NCBI RefSeq assembly: GCF_001640365.1
Contig: NZ_LWMI01000017.1
Coordinates: forward strand, 1-64,000
Reading direction: 5' to 3'
DNA: 64,000 nucleotides
DNA from: Candidatus Arsenophonus triatominarum
Lineage (GTDB): Bacteria > Pseudomonadota > Gammaproteobacteria > Enterobacterales > Enterobacteriaceae
In this document: positions 47,153 to 56,442 of the stretch, piece by piece
Numbering within the stretch: the first letter of the stretch is position 1
Layout of the letters: every line of letters starts with the position of its first letter
Translations under genes and position numbers: made by a program
Notes under the pieces: model-generated
What the model was told of the DNA's origin: nothing
Databases searched by the model: none
Seen by the model: the letters and a program-made list of their open reading frames with translations, nothing else

Positions 47153-47233
47153 ATGCCGAATTGTTCTTATTTTGGAAAAATGAATGGGGAAGTTAGACCA
47201 GCTAAAAATATTTCCTTCTTACCTCATCATTAA
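47153..47233 (+). CDS. 26-residue leader-like ORF before the lytic transglycosylase
   Basis: MPNCSYFGKMNGEVRPAKNI, then SFLPHH and a stop, preceded by GGGGCGACA. A related start (MPNCSLLNKELG) occurs before the second transglycosylase copy near 51360. Conservation of the start suggests it may be translated; no function is evident. Confidence 0.35.
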   Translation: MPNCSYFGKMNGEVRPAKNISFLPHH

Positions 47234-47248
47234 ATAATGAGTATTGTG

Positions 47249-47686
47249 ATGAAGATAAAAAATTTAATGTTGCTGTTTTGTCTTGCTATATCAAAATTCT
47301 CGGTTGCCGATTGTTTTGATAGAGCAGGAATTTATTATCAAATAGACCCCGATTATTTAAGAGCGATTGCCTGGCAAGAATCCAACTTTAATCCTCATGC
47401 AAAAAACAAAAATAAAGATGGCTCGTTCGATTTAGGGGTTATGCAGATTAATAGAAAAACCTTTAGCACAATTAAAAATGAATACCCCACGTTAACTGAA
47501 AGTGACTTAATCAATCATCCTTGTTTAAATATTCATCTTGGTGCAATGATTTTAAGTCGTAATTTTGCTAGCTACGGCAAAAATTGGCTAGCCGTTGGCA
47601 TGTATAACGCAGGAATGCGAAACACGAATACATCAAAAATCGTTTCCACTATGCAAGAAAAATTTATCAACATTATCAAAAAATAA
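47249..47686 (+). CDS. IagB/IpgF-like lytic transglycosylase
   Basis: 145 residues from ATG 47249; this ATG (in GTGATGAA) is the one conserved in the second copy. It has a signal peptide MKIKNLMLLFCLAISKFSVA, then an SLT/goose-lysozyme fold domain: YYQIDPDYLRAIAWQESNFN with catalytic Glu44, GVMQIN, LGAMILSRN and AVGMYNAG. The size and motifs are those of IagB/IpgF/VirB1-type enzymes that open peptidoglycan for type III or IV secretion machines. It sits near effector genes but no secretion apparatus gene is in the window. It appears intact; the inverted copy at 50882-51326 is dead. Confidence 0.88.
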   Translation: MKIKNLMLLFCLAISKFSVADCFDRAGIYYQIDPDYLRAIAWQESNFNPHAKNKNKDGSFDLGVMQINRKTFSTIKNEYPTLTESDLINHPCLNIHLGAMILSRNFASYGKNWLAVGMYNAGMRNTNTSKIVSTMQEKFINIIKK

Positions 47687-47794
47687 AATCGGTAAAAATG
47701 AATGAGAGTAAAATTTACCGGTCGCTGGAATAAATAAAATCTTAAGAAGACAATCTATTAACCAATTCAGAAAAACAAAAAAGAGGAAATAACC

Positions 47795-48070
47795 ATGTTT
47801 AAATCTTTATTAAAATTAGATGAAATGATAACCCCTAAGATTATAATAATTTTTTATTGGCTGGGTATAATCGCTGTTTTGTTTTCTGGAATTGCTGCTA
47901 TTTTTGCTGGTAGTCATTTAGGTGGTTTTTTTTCAGGTTTTATAGGTGGATTAACCACAATTGTTATTGGGCTTATTGGTGTTCGGGTTTCTTGTGAATT
48001 AATTATTTTATTATTTAACATTTACGCCAAACTTAAAGAAATAGCTGAAAATACAAAAATAAAACCATAA
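47795..48070 (+). CDS. DUF4282-type small membrane protein
   Basis: 91 residues with two hydrophobic segments (IIIIFYWLGIIAVLFSGIAA, then GGLTTIVIGLIGVRV) and the ending RVSCELIILLFNIYAKLKEI typical of DUF4282 proteins. RBS AGAGGAAA precedes it. Its role is unknown. A convergent terminator separates it from rop. A truncated relic (MRVKFTGRWNK) of the gene that normally follows the transglycosylase lies just upstream (about 47704). Confidence 0.75.
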   Translation: MFKSLLKLDEMITPKIIIIFYWLGIIAVLFSGIAAIFAGSHLGGFFSGFIGGLTTIVIGLIGVRVSCELIILLFNIYAKLKEIAENTKIKP

Positions 48071-48090
48071 TAGAATTCATTTTACGATTA

Positions 48091-48129
48091 ATTACGCCAA
48101 CGTAAGTCAATTGTTTTCGTTGGTGTAAT
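48091..48129. terminator. bidirectional terminator
   Basis: ATTACGCCAACG and CGTTGGTGTAAT form a 12-bp stem with one G-T pair and a T-rich loop between the convergent DUF4282 and rop genes. Confidence 0.75.
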
Positions 48130-48306
48130 TTACTTGTCCAGTGTTCGCTTCAAATTAAAATAAAGTTCTTCTGCCATGTCGTGCAAATCTTCACACTCAT
48201 CTGCACAATCATCCAGATTAAGCTGATTGAGCTTATCTAAGAGTATTAAAGTTTGGCTTTTGATAAAACCTGCCATATTTAGGGCTGTTAGCTCTTGTTT
48301 TGTCAT
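48130..48306 (-). CDS. rop: Rop (ROM) RNA-binding copy-number regulator
   Basis: 58 residues: MTKQELTALNMAGFIKSQTL, then ILLDKLNQLNLDDCADECED, LHDMAEELYFNL. This matches ColE1 Rop (63 residues; MTKQEKTALNMARFIRSQTL, DADEQADICESLHDHADELY) over its full helix-turn-helix hairpin. Rop dimers stabilise RNA I-RNA II pairing and lower the copy number of ColE1-type plasmids. The gene is intact but no ColE1 RNA I/RNA II origin is seen next to it, because IS481 begins 49 bp upstream. It is therefore probably a relic of a ColE1-like replicon captured into this molecule. Confidence 0.92.
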   Translation of the reverse strand: MTKQELTALNMAGFIKSQTLILLDKLNQLNLDDCADECEDLHDMAEELYFNLKRTLDK

Positions 48307-48354
48307 CGCTTATTAAAAAAGTTAGGTGAAATTAAAAAGAAAATGGATATAAGA

Positions 48355-49548
48355 TGTATTAGTCTTAACTTAATCCGACAATTCTGATTTAAAAAAGAGC
48401 GTTACCGGTTTTAATTAACATCATTAGATAATTAAATAAAAGGTAATTCTATGTATCAAACAAATAATCCTATCATCAAACGTAAAGTCGGGTTACTTAA
48501 CCTCGCTGAAGAGCTTAATAACGTCTCAAAAGCCTGTAAGATTATGGGGGTATCCCGAGATACGTTTTATCGCTACCAGGAACTTGTTAACGATGGTGGG
48601 AAAGACGCTTTAATTAATCAAAATCGACGGGTGCCTAACGTAAAAAATAGAGTAGATGAACAGATTGAAAGCGCTGTAGTCGAGTATGCGATTGAATACC
48701 CTGCACACGGTCAACACCGCAGTAGTAATGAACTAAGAAAAAAAGGCATTTTTGTTTCGGGGAGTGGCGTTCGCTCTATTTGGCTGCGCCATAATCTCGA
48801 AAATTTTACAAAACGCCTAAAAGCGCTTGAAGATAAAATCGCAACAGAAGGAATTATCCTGTCAGAATCACAAATCAGTGCTCTAGAAAAGAAAGCGCAA
48901 GATGATGAAGCCTGTGGTGAGATTGAAACAGCGCATCCAGGTTATCTGGGTTCACAAGATACTTTTTATGTCGGTCATTTAAAAGGCGTTGGTCGTGTTT
49001 ATCAACAAACTTACATTGATACTTACAGTAAAGTCGTTCATTGTAAGCTTTACACAACAAAAAGCGCGATAACGGCGGCAGATTTATTAAATGACAAGGT
49101 TCTCCCTTTTTATTCCCAGCATGGGTTACCGGTGTTACGTATACTGACGGACAGAGGCAGTGAGTATTGTGGTAAAGTTGAACATCACGATTATCAACTT
49201 TATCTCGCTATCAATGATATTGATCATACAAAAACTAAAGCTCGTTCACCTCAAACTAATGGGATTTGTGAACGCTTTCATAAAACTGTATTACAAGAGT
49301 TCTATCAGGTGGCTTTTCGTAAGAAAATCTATAGGGCTTTAAATGAATTACAAGCTGATTTAGATAAATGGTTGGCGGAATATAATAACCAACGCACTCA
49401 TCAAGGAAAAATGTGTTGCGGTCGAACTCCTATGGCAACTTTACACGATGGAAAACAACTTTGGAGAGAGAAAGATTTAAATCAAATTTAACCTGACAGG
49501 TACTGTATAAATAACCGGTAACTGTCAGATTAAGTCTGAGCTACTACA
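48355..49548 (+). mobile_element. IS481-family element, complete
   Basis: Terminal repeats (TGTATTAGTCTTAACTTAAT; mirrored ATTAAGTCTGAGCTACTACA) enclose an intact transposase gene. It is the only complete copy among seven traces. Its right end interrupts a FinO-type gene. Confidence 0.95.
48451..49491 (+). CDS. IS481-family transposase, intact
   Basis: 346 residues: helix-turn-helix at about 20-45 (NNVSKACKIMGVSRDTFYRY), a second HTH-like region (HGQHRSSNELRKKGIFVSGS), then an rve integrase core with TYIDTYSKVVH (first Asp), LRILTDRGSEYCG (second Asp) and SPQTNGICERFHKTVLQEFY (Glu). It catalyses cut-and-paste or copy transposition of its element. An RBS-like AAAGGTAATT precedes the ATG. Being the sole uninterrupted IS transposase of its family here, it could mobilise the fragmentary copies that keep both ends, although none in the window does. 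Confidence 0.95.
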   Translation: MYQTNNPIIKRKVGLLNLAEELNNVSKACKIMGVSRDTFYRYQELVNDGGKDALINQNRRVPNVKNRVDEQIESAVVEYAIEYPAHGQHRSSNELRKKGIFVSGSGVRSIWLRHNLENFTKRLKALEDKIATEGIILSESQISALEKKAQDDEACGEIETAHPGYLGSQDTFYVGHLKGVGRVYQQTYIDTYSKVVHCKLYTTKSAITAADLLNDKVLPFYSQHGLPVLRILTDRGSEYCGKVEHHDYQLYLAINDIDHTKTKARSPQTNGICERFHKTVLQEFYQVAFRKKIYRALNELQADLDKWLAEYNNQRTHQGKMCCGRTPMATLHDGKQLWREKDLNQI

Positions 49549-49885
49549 GGGCTAATCGTTATGACAAATCCGGACAGAAAGCATGTTGCTCAATAGTGAA
49601 ATAAAGTTGCTTAAAATAAAAACAAGTTAGATACATCTAAAAATACAAAAATAGTTTATTTTTTAATCTTATATGGGTTATTTTTAATGCAAAAATTGAT
49701 TATTTTATCATCATTGGCTGGTTTTTTTGTAAGTCATAATTAATTTTGCTATTGAGCAACAGGCTTAGAGAGCCGGAGAGGTTACACAAGCTGATGTTGA
49801 AGATAATCAGCAACGTTTAGCACGGCGAAAAAAATCAAATCATCAATCTACTGACAGTTATGCTGATTTGGCGTTGGGAAAATGA
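49549..49885 (+). pseudogene. FinO/ProQ-family C-terminal fragment containing MITE-2
   Basis: Codons NRYDKSGQ, then after removal of MITE-2 and one AGA, RAGEVTQADVEDNQQRLARR and DSYADLALGK, match the end of the intact FinO-like protein at 54473. IS481 has removed the 5' part. This is the third trace of the FinO gene. Confidence 0.85.
49579..49766 (+). repeat. MITE-2 copy in finO-type gene, TSD AGA
   Basis: 188-bp element with the same ends as at 42726. AGA is duplicated at 49576-49578 and 49767-49769, and excision restores the reading frame. Confidence 0.92.
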
Positions 49886-49931
49886 TTCTCGCTGTGTGGA
49901 AATATTTAAATTATAAATTAAGGGGATTAGA

Positions 49932-50525
49932 ATGTTATCAGTAAATAACACCATGAATATAGTTAGAGTTATCAATAATAATTTAGCTAGCCTAACTTAT
50001 GATGACGAAAAACTTTTAGCAGGCTGGGGTTAAGTGGGCAAATCAAAATTCTGCGGTAGAAAATAGGGAATATGTATTAAATAAGCTTATAGATTGTTTG
50101 GAAATGAATAGTGTTTTACTTAATCTATCACATTTAGGATTATCAACCCTACCTGATACTTTTCCTGGATTTTTAAAAGAAATTGACATCAGTTATAACA
50201 ATCTAAATATGTTACCACATAAATTGCCTGAATCTTTAGAAAGATTAGACGTTAGTCATAATTGCCTAAAGGAATTACCAAGTATTTTACCAAACAATTT
50301 AAAAACTCTCGACGTTAGTTATAATTGCCTTGAATTCCTGCCAGAGTATTTACCAATTTATTTAGAAAGTCTTATAGTTACAACTTCCTGAACTACTTAC
50401 CAAGTAGTTTAACTTATTGTCAAAATTTACAAGTAATATATGCTAATCATAATGTTTTAATGGATGTGCCTATTCTACCTGGTTCTTTAATTAATATTGA
50501 TTTTAGAAAAAATGTTTTCTTTTAG
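49932..50525 (+). pseudogene. leucine-rich-repeat effector (SspH/SlrP/IpaH-type LRR part), broken
   Basis: Start MLSVNNTMNIVRVINNNLAS leads to LLAGW; an extra G near 50028 shifts the frame, and VKWANQNSAVENREYVLNKL, DCLEMNSVLLNLSHLGLSTL continue in the next frame. Then come LPX-type LRRs of about 20 residues: LKEIDISYNNLNMLPHKLPE, LERLDVSHNCLKELPSILPN, LKTLDVSYNCLEFLPEYLPI. A second shift near 50385 leads to the last repeats (LMDVPILPGSLINIDFRKN). The W-x-x-W and LRR arrangement is that of SspH/SlrP/IpaH effectors, but no NEL ubiquitin-ligase domain follows. RBS AAGGGG is present. Confidence 0.8.
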
Positions 50526-50569
50526 TTATGAGCTATAATTAAGTCATAAAAGTTAACCATATTGTGTAA

Positions 50570-50866
50570 TTATTTATTTTTGTCGGTTTTATTTCTTCTA
50601 AAATCCTCAAGGCTAATGACGGGCGCTTTTCTTCTTTTCCTTTTGCGTGGTTTTATAATGGGAATATTATTGTCATAAATAAACATGACAGGAGCATCAT
50701 TTTCATTTCTAATTTCAATTTTATCAAAATTAATGTTTTCACCGTGAAAATAAAGATTAACGCCGGAGAGAAATTCAATGTCATAAAATTGTAATTCATC
50801 AATCGCCTCACAAATTGCATTCTTAAGACTTTGTTTATTCCAGCGCCCTGTAAATTTTATTCTCAT
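50570..50866 (-). CDS. hypothetical protein downstream of the second transglycosylase copy
   Basis: 98 residues beginning MRIKFTGRWNKQSLKNAICE, with a middle β-rich part and a strongly basic tail (KPRKRKRRKAP). Its start lies 16 bp after the transglycosylase frame. The first dozen codons recur after the intact transglycosylase at 47704, so the pair was an operon that has been duplicated. I do not recognise the family. Confidence 0.55.
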   Translation of the reverse strand: MRIKFTGRWNKQSLKNAICEAIDELQFYDIEFLSGVNLYFHGENINFDKIEIRNENDAPVMFIYDNNIPIIKPRKRKRRKAPVISLEDFRRNKTDKNK

Positions 50867-50881
50867 TCATTTTTCCAGATT

Positions 50882-51326
50882 TTATTGTCTGATAATGTTG
50901 ATAAATCTTTCTGGCATAGTGGAAACGATTTTTAATTGATGTATTGTTATTTTTCATTCCAGCGTTATACATCCCTACGGCTAACTAATGTTTACCGTAG
51001 ATAGCAAAGTTACGACTTAAAATCATTGCACCAAGATGAATATTTAGACAAGGATGATTTATTAAGTCACTCTCCGTTAACGTGGGGTATTCATTTTTAA
51101 TTGCGTTAAAGGTTTTTGTATTAATCTGCATAACCCCTAAATCTAACGAGCCATCTTTATTTTTGTTTTTTGCTTTGGGATTAAAATTGGATTCTTGCCA
51201 GGCAATGGCTCTTAAATAATCGGGGTCTATTTGATAATAAATTCCTGCTTCATCGAAGCAATCGGCGATGGCTAATTTTGAGATAACAAGACAAAACAGC
51301 AACATTAAATTTTTGATTTTCATCAC
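50882..51326 (-). pseudogene. IagB-like lytic transglycosylase, dead second copy
   Basis: The frame matches 47249-47686 from the signal peptide through YQIDPDYLRAIAWQESNFNP and GVMQINTKTF, but the Trp codon after YGKH is TAG (50985) and a small indel near 50925 shifts the end. It is inverted relative to the intact copy. Confidence 0.88.
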
Positions 51327-51549
51327 CCAGCTCTTTATTCAAAAGTGAACAATTAGGCATATTGTCGCCCCTATAAAGCAAAAGAAATTTTTAAAGATAT
51401 TCCAATAATCATTTTCAATTTTACCTACCCAAATCCGCTTTTTCTACCATTAACTTACATACCATTCGCAAAATATTTATTTATATTTAACTATATGACA
51501 TATATCGTTTTATTTTAATTTTGTTAATGTTTACTTATCTAATTTAAAA

Positions 51550-51735
51550 TCTTATTGGATTCTAGATAAAATCTTTAAAGCATCTTTATGTTTTATATCA
51601 TTTTTTCTTAAAAGAATCTCATTAGATTCTTTTGTTATTTAATTAATATACTGATTTTAATATATAATTAATTTTGAAAAACAATGAGATTCTTTTGGGT
51701 ATCCCGTAAGATTCTATTGAGATTCTTTGCTAAAT
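51550..51735 (+). repeat. GATTCT repeat cluster upstream of a small gene
   Basis: AGATTCT or its complement AGAATCT occurs at least six times (near 51557, 51613, 51625, 51686, 51708, 51720), including the dyad AGAATCTCATTAGATTCT. Between two of them is GGGTATCCCGTAAG, like the iteron core. Such clusters are typical operators or centromere sites for RHH proteins. Confidence 0.5.
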
Positions 51736-51787
51736 TGTATTTTAATGTAAAATAATATTCACTATATAATAGTTAAGGATTTTTTTC

Positions 51788-51880
51788 ATGGAAAAAGCTA
51801 AAAACAAATATCGTTTATCTTTGCCAATACCTGATTCTGTTTTGAAACAAATAGACGAATTCGTTGAAGATAAACGCGCA
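51788..51880 (+). pseudogene. RHH-like small protein, 5' fragment
   Basis: MEKAKNKYRLSLPIPDSVLK, then QIDEFVEDKRA, is cut by IS91 at 51881. The β-strand then helix pattern fits a ribbon-helix-helix repressor, and the GATTCT cluster lies directly upstream. Too short for certainty. Confidence 0.4.
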
Positions 51881-53537
51881 GATGGTCGCCTATGGCGACG
51901 ACTTGTCATTGCTTGTTAGTACTGGTATAACCCGATACCTGTTGTCTCAATCTTTTGGTCCCTTTTATGTCACCGCGTTTTAGTCATGTTTTTCAATTTG
52001 GTCAACGCTGGCTTAATTGGCTTAATCGCCAACCCCCTGATAGTGTCCGCACTGTTGTGATGGAAACCATGGTAAAGATTATGGCTTGCGGCACTTCGCT
52101 TATGGGGTGGTCAATTTGGCGCTGTCCTGACCTTCAATGTAATTCTGAGAAACGGGGTTAAATTTACCTGCAAAAGTCGAAGCTGCCCACATTGTGGCGT
52201 CAAAGCTTTTGCCTATAATGGATTAACAATACGCTAGCTTGGTTACCCGAAGCTCCTTGGCAGCACATCACTTCTACTATGCATTGTGAATATTGGCCTA
52301 TTATTCGCGCCAACCGTTGGCTTCTCGGTGAAATGAATCGATTAGCCGCTGATGTGATATTAACCATCTGCCGTGACCTCAATATCACCCCGGGCGTTTT
52401 CACTGCCATCCATACCTGGGGACGAGACCAAAACACGAGTTTCGCACAGGCATATAAAATTCTAGAAATGGCTTAAAAGCAATGGTTAATTTGCAAGTTA
52501 CTAAAACGTATAAATTTATTTAAATTACAATAAGTTGCTTTTAATTTATAAGATTTTGTCTATTTATATATTATGCTGAATTAAACTTAAAAATAGAGCG
52601 TTTTTTATTGGTGCGAAACTCGTGCAAAAACGGCATCCGCATATTCATTTTTCAACCACAGCCGGCGGGGTGACTAAAAAGAATACCTGGCGGGATATCA
52701 GCTTTTATCGCGAAAACATTATGACAATGTGGCGATAACGGCATTATTGAGAAAACATTATTACACGCTCACCATTCCCGATGAGCTTAAAGCTGAAGGA
52801 AGAAGTAAAGAATCATGGAATCAATTACTTAACACTCACGACAAGCGCGGGTGGAATATTAATCTTTCTGATATTCTTTCCAATATTACCCATGTCACCC
52901 TTTATCTCGGATTTTATCTAAAGAAACGCCCTGTCTCGCTCAGTCGCTTAAAACATTATTCCGGCGAAGATAACACACGTTACGCTATAAGAGCCACCGC
53001 ACGAAAAAACAGGAAGACCTGGTCATGACATCCGATGAATTTATTACCCTGTTTGCGTCTCATGTGCCAGAAAAAGGGTTTCACATGATCCGCTATTACG
53101 ACTTTTTAAGTCCATCAGCACGGATGCGAAAAATGTTAACGGAGGTTATTTATCATTTAGCCCAGCAAGATAACAAACCCGCTAAAAAAGTCACCTGGCG
53201 AAACATGTATCAACACGTCTTTAAAGTCGATCCACTTGCTTGTCTCTTATGTGGGAAAAAATTACTTTTCGCAGGAATGAATTTTGGATTGAATCGTAAA
53301 GAACTTATGGCACGTCACCATGATCTGGCTTGTTTGCGGTGGCGATAAAAACTCACGACAGGGTAGATCTATCCTTTTGTTCAAAATTGATTAATAATTA
53401 ATCGTTTTTTAACCATCTATTCCGTTCCTTATCTCAATCTTCAACATAATTTTGGCAAAATTTAGAAGAAAATAAAAAGGATTTCATCATGGCGCAGGTT
53501 AATGAGTAACCATTTCGGGTATTAATTTCTTATACAT
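51881..53537 (+). mobile_element. IS91-family element, full length, with MITE-1, broken transposase
   Basis: 5' end GATGGTCGCC at 51881 and 3' end followed by CAAG at 53538-53541. The zinc-binding N-terminus is frameshifted near 52157, the HUH region is split by MITE-1, and the final 107 codons (53025-53348) are open. Confidence 0.92.
52434..52624 (-). repeat. MITE-1 copy in IS91, TSD CAAAA
   Basis: CAAAA occurs on both sides (52429-52433, 52625-52629); the homologous IS91 at 18448 shows the uninterrupted site (GACCAAAATGGCATCC). Confidence 0.94.
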
Positions 53538-53555
53538 CAAGGTTATACTGCATTG

Positions 53556-54469
53556 ATGAAAAAAATACTTTCCCATCATGACCATTTATTTAAAAAATTC
53601 CTTGGCGATATCACTATAGCAAGGGATTTTCTGGAAATTCATTTACCTGAAAATATTCGCCAATTGTGTGATTTTAAAACACTAGCAATGGAATCAGGGA
53701 GTTTTATTGAACCAGACCTGCGTAGTCAATACTCTGATATGCTCCATTCTGTGCAAACATCAGCGGGAAAAGGGTATATTTACACGCTCATCGAACACCA
53801 GAGCCGGCCAGAAAAATTAATGGCATTCAGATTATTGCGCTACAGCGTGGCCGCAATGCATCAACATCTAGAGCAGGGAAATGATACATTACCTGTGGTA
53901 ATACCACAGCTGTTTTATCAAGGTAAAACGTCACCGTATCTTTACAGCACCCAATGGTTGGATTGTTTTGCTGACCCAGAACTGGCAAAATCAGTTTATA
54001 CTAAGACGTTTCCTTTGGTTGACATTACCGCTATTCCTGATGAGGAAATTGTCAAGCACAAACGAGTTGCGCTGATGGAGTTAGTGATGAAGCATATCCG
54101 AGCGCGAGATATGCTAGAATTTAGTCAGGAAATAGCGGGATTATTGAGTCAATATATTACCCACCAGAGCTGTTTAAAGGGTTGATGTATTATATTGTCG
54201 AACGAGGAAATACTTCTGATGCAACCCAATTTTTGCATCAGATTGCCGAGAAAGCAGATGATTATCGGGAGGTGGTGATGACCATTGCAGAACAATTACG
54301 TCGAGAAGGTGAACAAAAAAAAGGTATTCAAATTGGTGAACAAAATGGCGAAAAAAAAGCATCGATGAAGATAGCACGGCAAATGCTTGAAAGTGGTATG
54401 GACAGGCAATCTGTAATGAAATTTACGGGTTTGACTGATACTGAAATGAGAGCACTGTTTAAAGATTAA
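53556..54469 (+). pseudogene. Rpn-family PD-(D/E)XK nuclease, one frameshift
   Basis: ATG 53556 opens KKILSHHDHLFKKFLGD, then SFIEPDLRSQYSDMLHSV, YTLIEHQSRPEKL (ExQ), RYSVAAMHQHLEQG, TSPYLYSTQWLDCF, VKHKRVALMELVMKHIRARD. A one-base shift near 54150 separates it from LFKGLMYYIVERGNTSDATQ and the C-terminal SMKIARQMLESG...LTDTEMRALFKD. It resembles full-length Rpn proteins (about 300 residues) that nick DNA and promote RecA-independent recombination. The intact FinO-type gene follows after 3 bp. Confidence 0.82.
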
Positions 54470-54472
54470 ACG

Positions 54473-55066
54473 ATGACGGAACGTAAGAAATTAAGCTTAA
54501 ATCGCCCTAGGAAGGCTTCTCATGAAGAGCAGACATTAGGTAATCCTGTTTACGGTAAAAAGGTCTGGCTCAATCCTGCGCCCCAAAAACAGGCAAAAAA
54601 TCCTCATCCACCCAAATCAGTAAAACAACAGCCTAAGAAACCTGTTGTTAAACCTAAACAGGTGGTAGTAAAGGTTAAAATTCAAAAACCCCCAACATCG
54701 CCTAAAAAGCGATTACCGTTAGATGAGGCAATTTTACAGATAACCACTTTTTGGCCTAGTTTATTTCCTGAAAATCAATTGAGACCCATGAAAATTGGCA
54801 TCCAGCAGGATATGTGGAAAGAGGTAAAGGAAAAGGGTTTGCCGATAGCCAGAAGGCGTTTAAGAGCCTGTTTAGACAGTATTGGTTATCATACTGATTA
54901 TCGTGCACTTATCCAATTAGGTGCATTTCGTTATGACAAAGCCGGTCAGATAACCGGAGAGGTCACCCAAGCTGATGTTGAGGATAATTTGCAACGTTTG
55001 GCTCGTCGAAATAAATCAAACCATCAATCTACTGTTGCTCATGCTGATTTGACGTTGGGAAAATGA
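54473..55066 (+). CDS. FinO/ProQ-family RNA chaperone, intact
   Basis: 197 residues. The N-terminal ~75 residues are Lys/Pro-rich and disordered, followed by the ProQ/FinO domain (PLDEAILQITTFWPSLFPEN, LRPMKIGIQQDMWKEV, RRRLRACLDSIGYHTDYRAL, FRYDKAGQITGEV) and a short tail ending ADLTLGK. FinO/ProQ domains bind 3' stems of structured RNAs and stabilise antisense or small RNAs. The start follows the Rpn stop by 3 bp, so translation is probably coupled. Truncated copies lie at 4653 and 49549. Confidence 0.88.
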   Translation: MTERKKLSLNRPRKASHEEQTLGNPVYGKKVWLNPAPQKQAKNPHPPKSVKQQPKKPVVKPKQVVVKVKIQKPPTSPKKRLPLDEAILQITTFWPSLFPENQLRPMKIGIQQDMWKEVKEKGLPIARRRLRACLDSIGYHTDYRALIQLGAFRYDKAGQITGEVTQADVEDNLQRLARRNKSNHQSTVAHADLTLGK

Positions 55067-55162
55067 TTCTCGCTGGTATGAAACGGAACTTTGTTATGAT
55101 TTATTAAGGATGATTGATTAAGTCACTTTCAGTTAACGTGGGGTATTCATTTTTAATTGTGC

Positions 55163-56442
55163 GGTAGTGTTCAAAAATCTGTGTCATATCTTAAACTCAA
55201 AAAAAAGAGGTATGACATATGAGAAATCAATCATTTAATTTTGATGAAGCGTTGAAGCAATTACAATCAGGTAAAAATTTATTCGGTACGGATGGAATAC
55301 TCACACCACTCATAAAACAGCTGACCGAAGCTACCCTGCAGGCAGAAATAGAACACTACCTATCGACAACGTCAATCGATACGCGTAAAAATGGCTATAC
55401 TCGAAAAACGGTTAAATCGACATCAGGTCAATTTGAACTGAAAACGCCCAGAGACAGGTCAGGTGCTTTTGAGCCTCAGCTCATTAAGAAAAATCAGACA
55501 AAATTATCAGAGGATGTTGATAACAAAATCCTATCGTTATTTGCATTAGGCATGAGTTATCGTGATATTCAAAAACATGTTGCAGAATTATATGGACTGG
55601 AAATATCAGATGGAGCTATTACGCATATTACTGACAAATTACTCCCTGAATTAAAAGCCTGGCAACAACGCCCTCTGGAGGCGCTCTATCCTTTTGTCTG
55701 GCTCGATGCCATTCATTACAAGTAAAACATGATGGTCACTATATCAATAAGGCAATCTACACAGTACTTGGACTAACCACCGATGGGCATAAGGAATTGT
55801 TAGGACTCTATATGTCTGAAACAGAAGGAGCACATCATTGGCTGAGCGTTCTGACTGACTTACATAACCGTGGTATACAAGATATTTTAATCGCTTGTAT
55901 TGACGGATTAAAAGGGTTTCCAGAAGCGATAGCCAGTATTTTCCCGCAGACAAAAGTTCAGCTATGCGTAGTTCATCAAATTCGCAATAGCTTACGTTAT
56001 ATTGCCAGTAAAGACCAAAAAGCCTTTATGGCTGATTTTAAGCCGGTTTATCGTGCAGATACTAAAGCGGCTGCTGAGCTTGCCCTTGATGAACTGGAAA
56101 CGAAATGGGGTGAAAAATACCCGATAGTGCTAGAATCCTGGCGAAGTAAATAGGAGTTGCTCAGTGCTTATTTTCGATACCCTAAAGCCATTAGAAAACT
56201 CATTTATACGACCAATGCAGTAGAGGCGGTTCATCGGCAGTTTAGGACATTAACTAAAACCAAAGGGGCTTTTCCTAATGAAAACAGCTTATTAAAATTA
56301 CTTTATATTGGCATCAATCAGGTGGACTATGCCGATTAGTAACTGGGCGTTAACCATTGCTCAATTTTCCATCTATTTTTAAGGGCGCCTAGATGGTATA
56401 ATCAAAATATAAAATCCCCTGACACAGAATTATGAACACCCT
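55163..56442 (+). mobile_element. IS256-family element with three lesions
   Basis: Both termini are present. It shares with 22880-24145 the missing base after DAIHYK (near 55723), TAG for Trp (near 56151) and the ~13-bp deletion near 56320, so both derive from an already dead copy. Confidence 0.93.

Noticed and set aside
49932..50866. NEL-type ubiquitin ligase after the LRR part
   Set aside because: No Cys-containing NEL motif or frame follows; the next gene is on the opposite strand.
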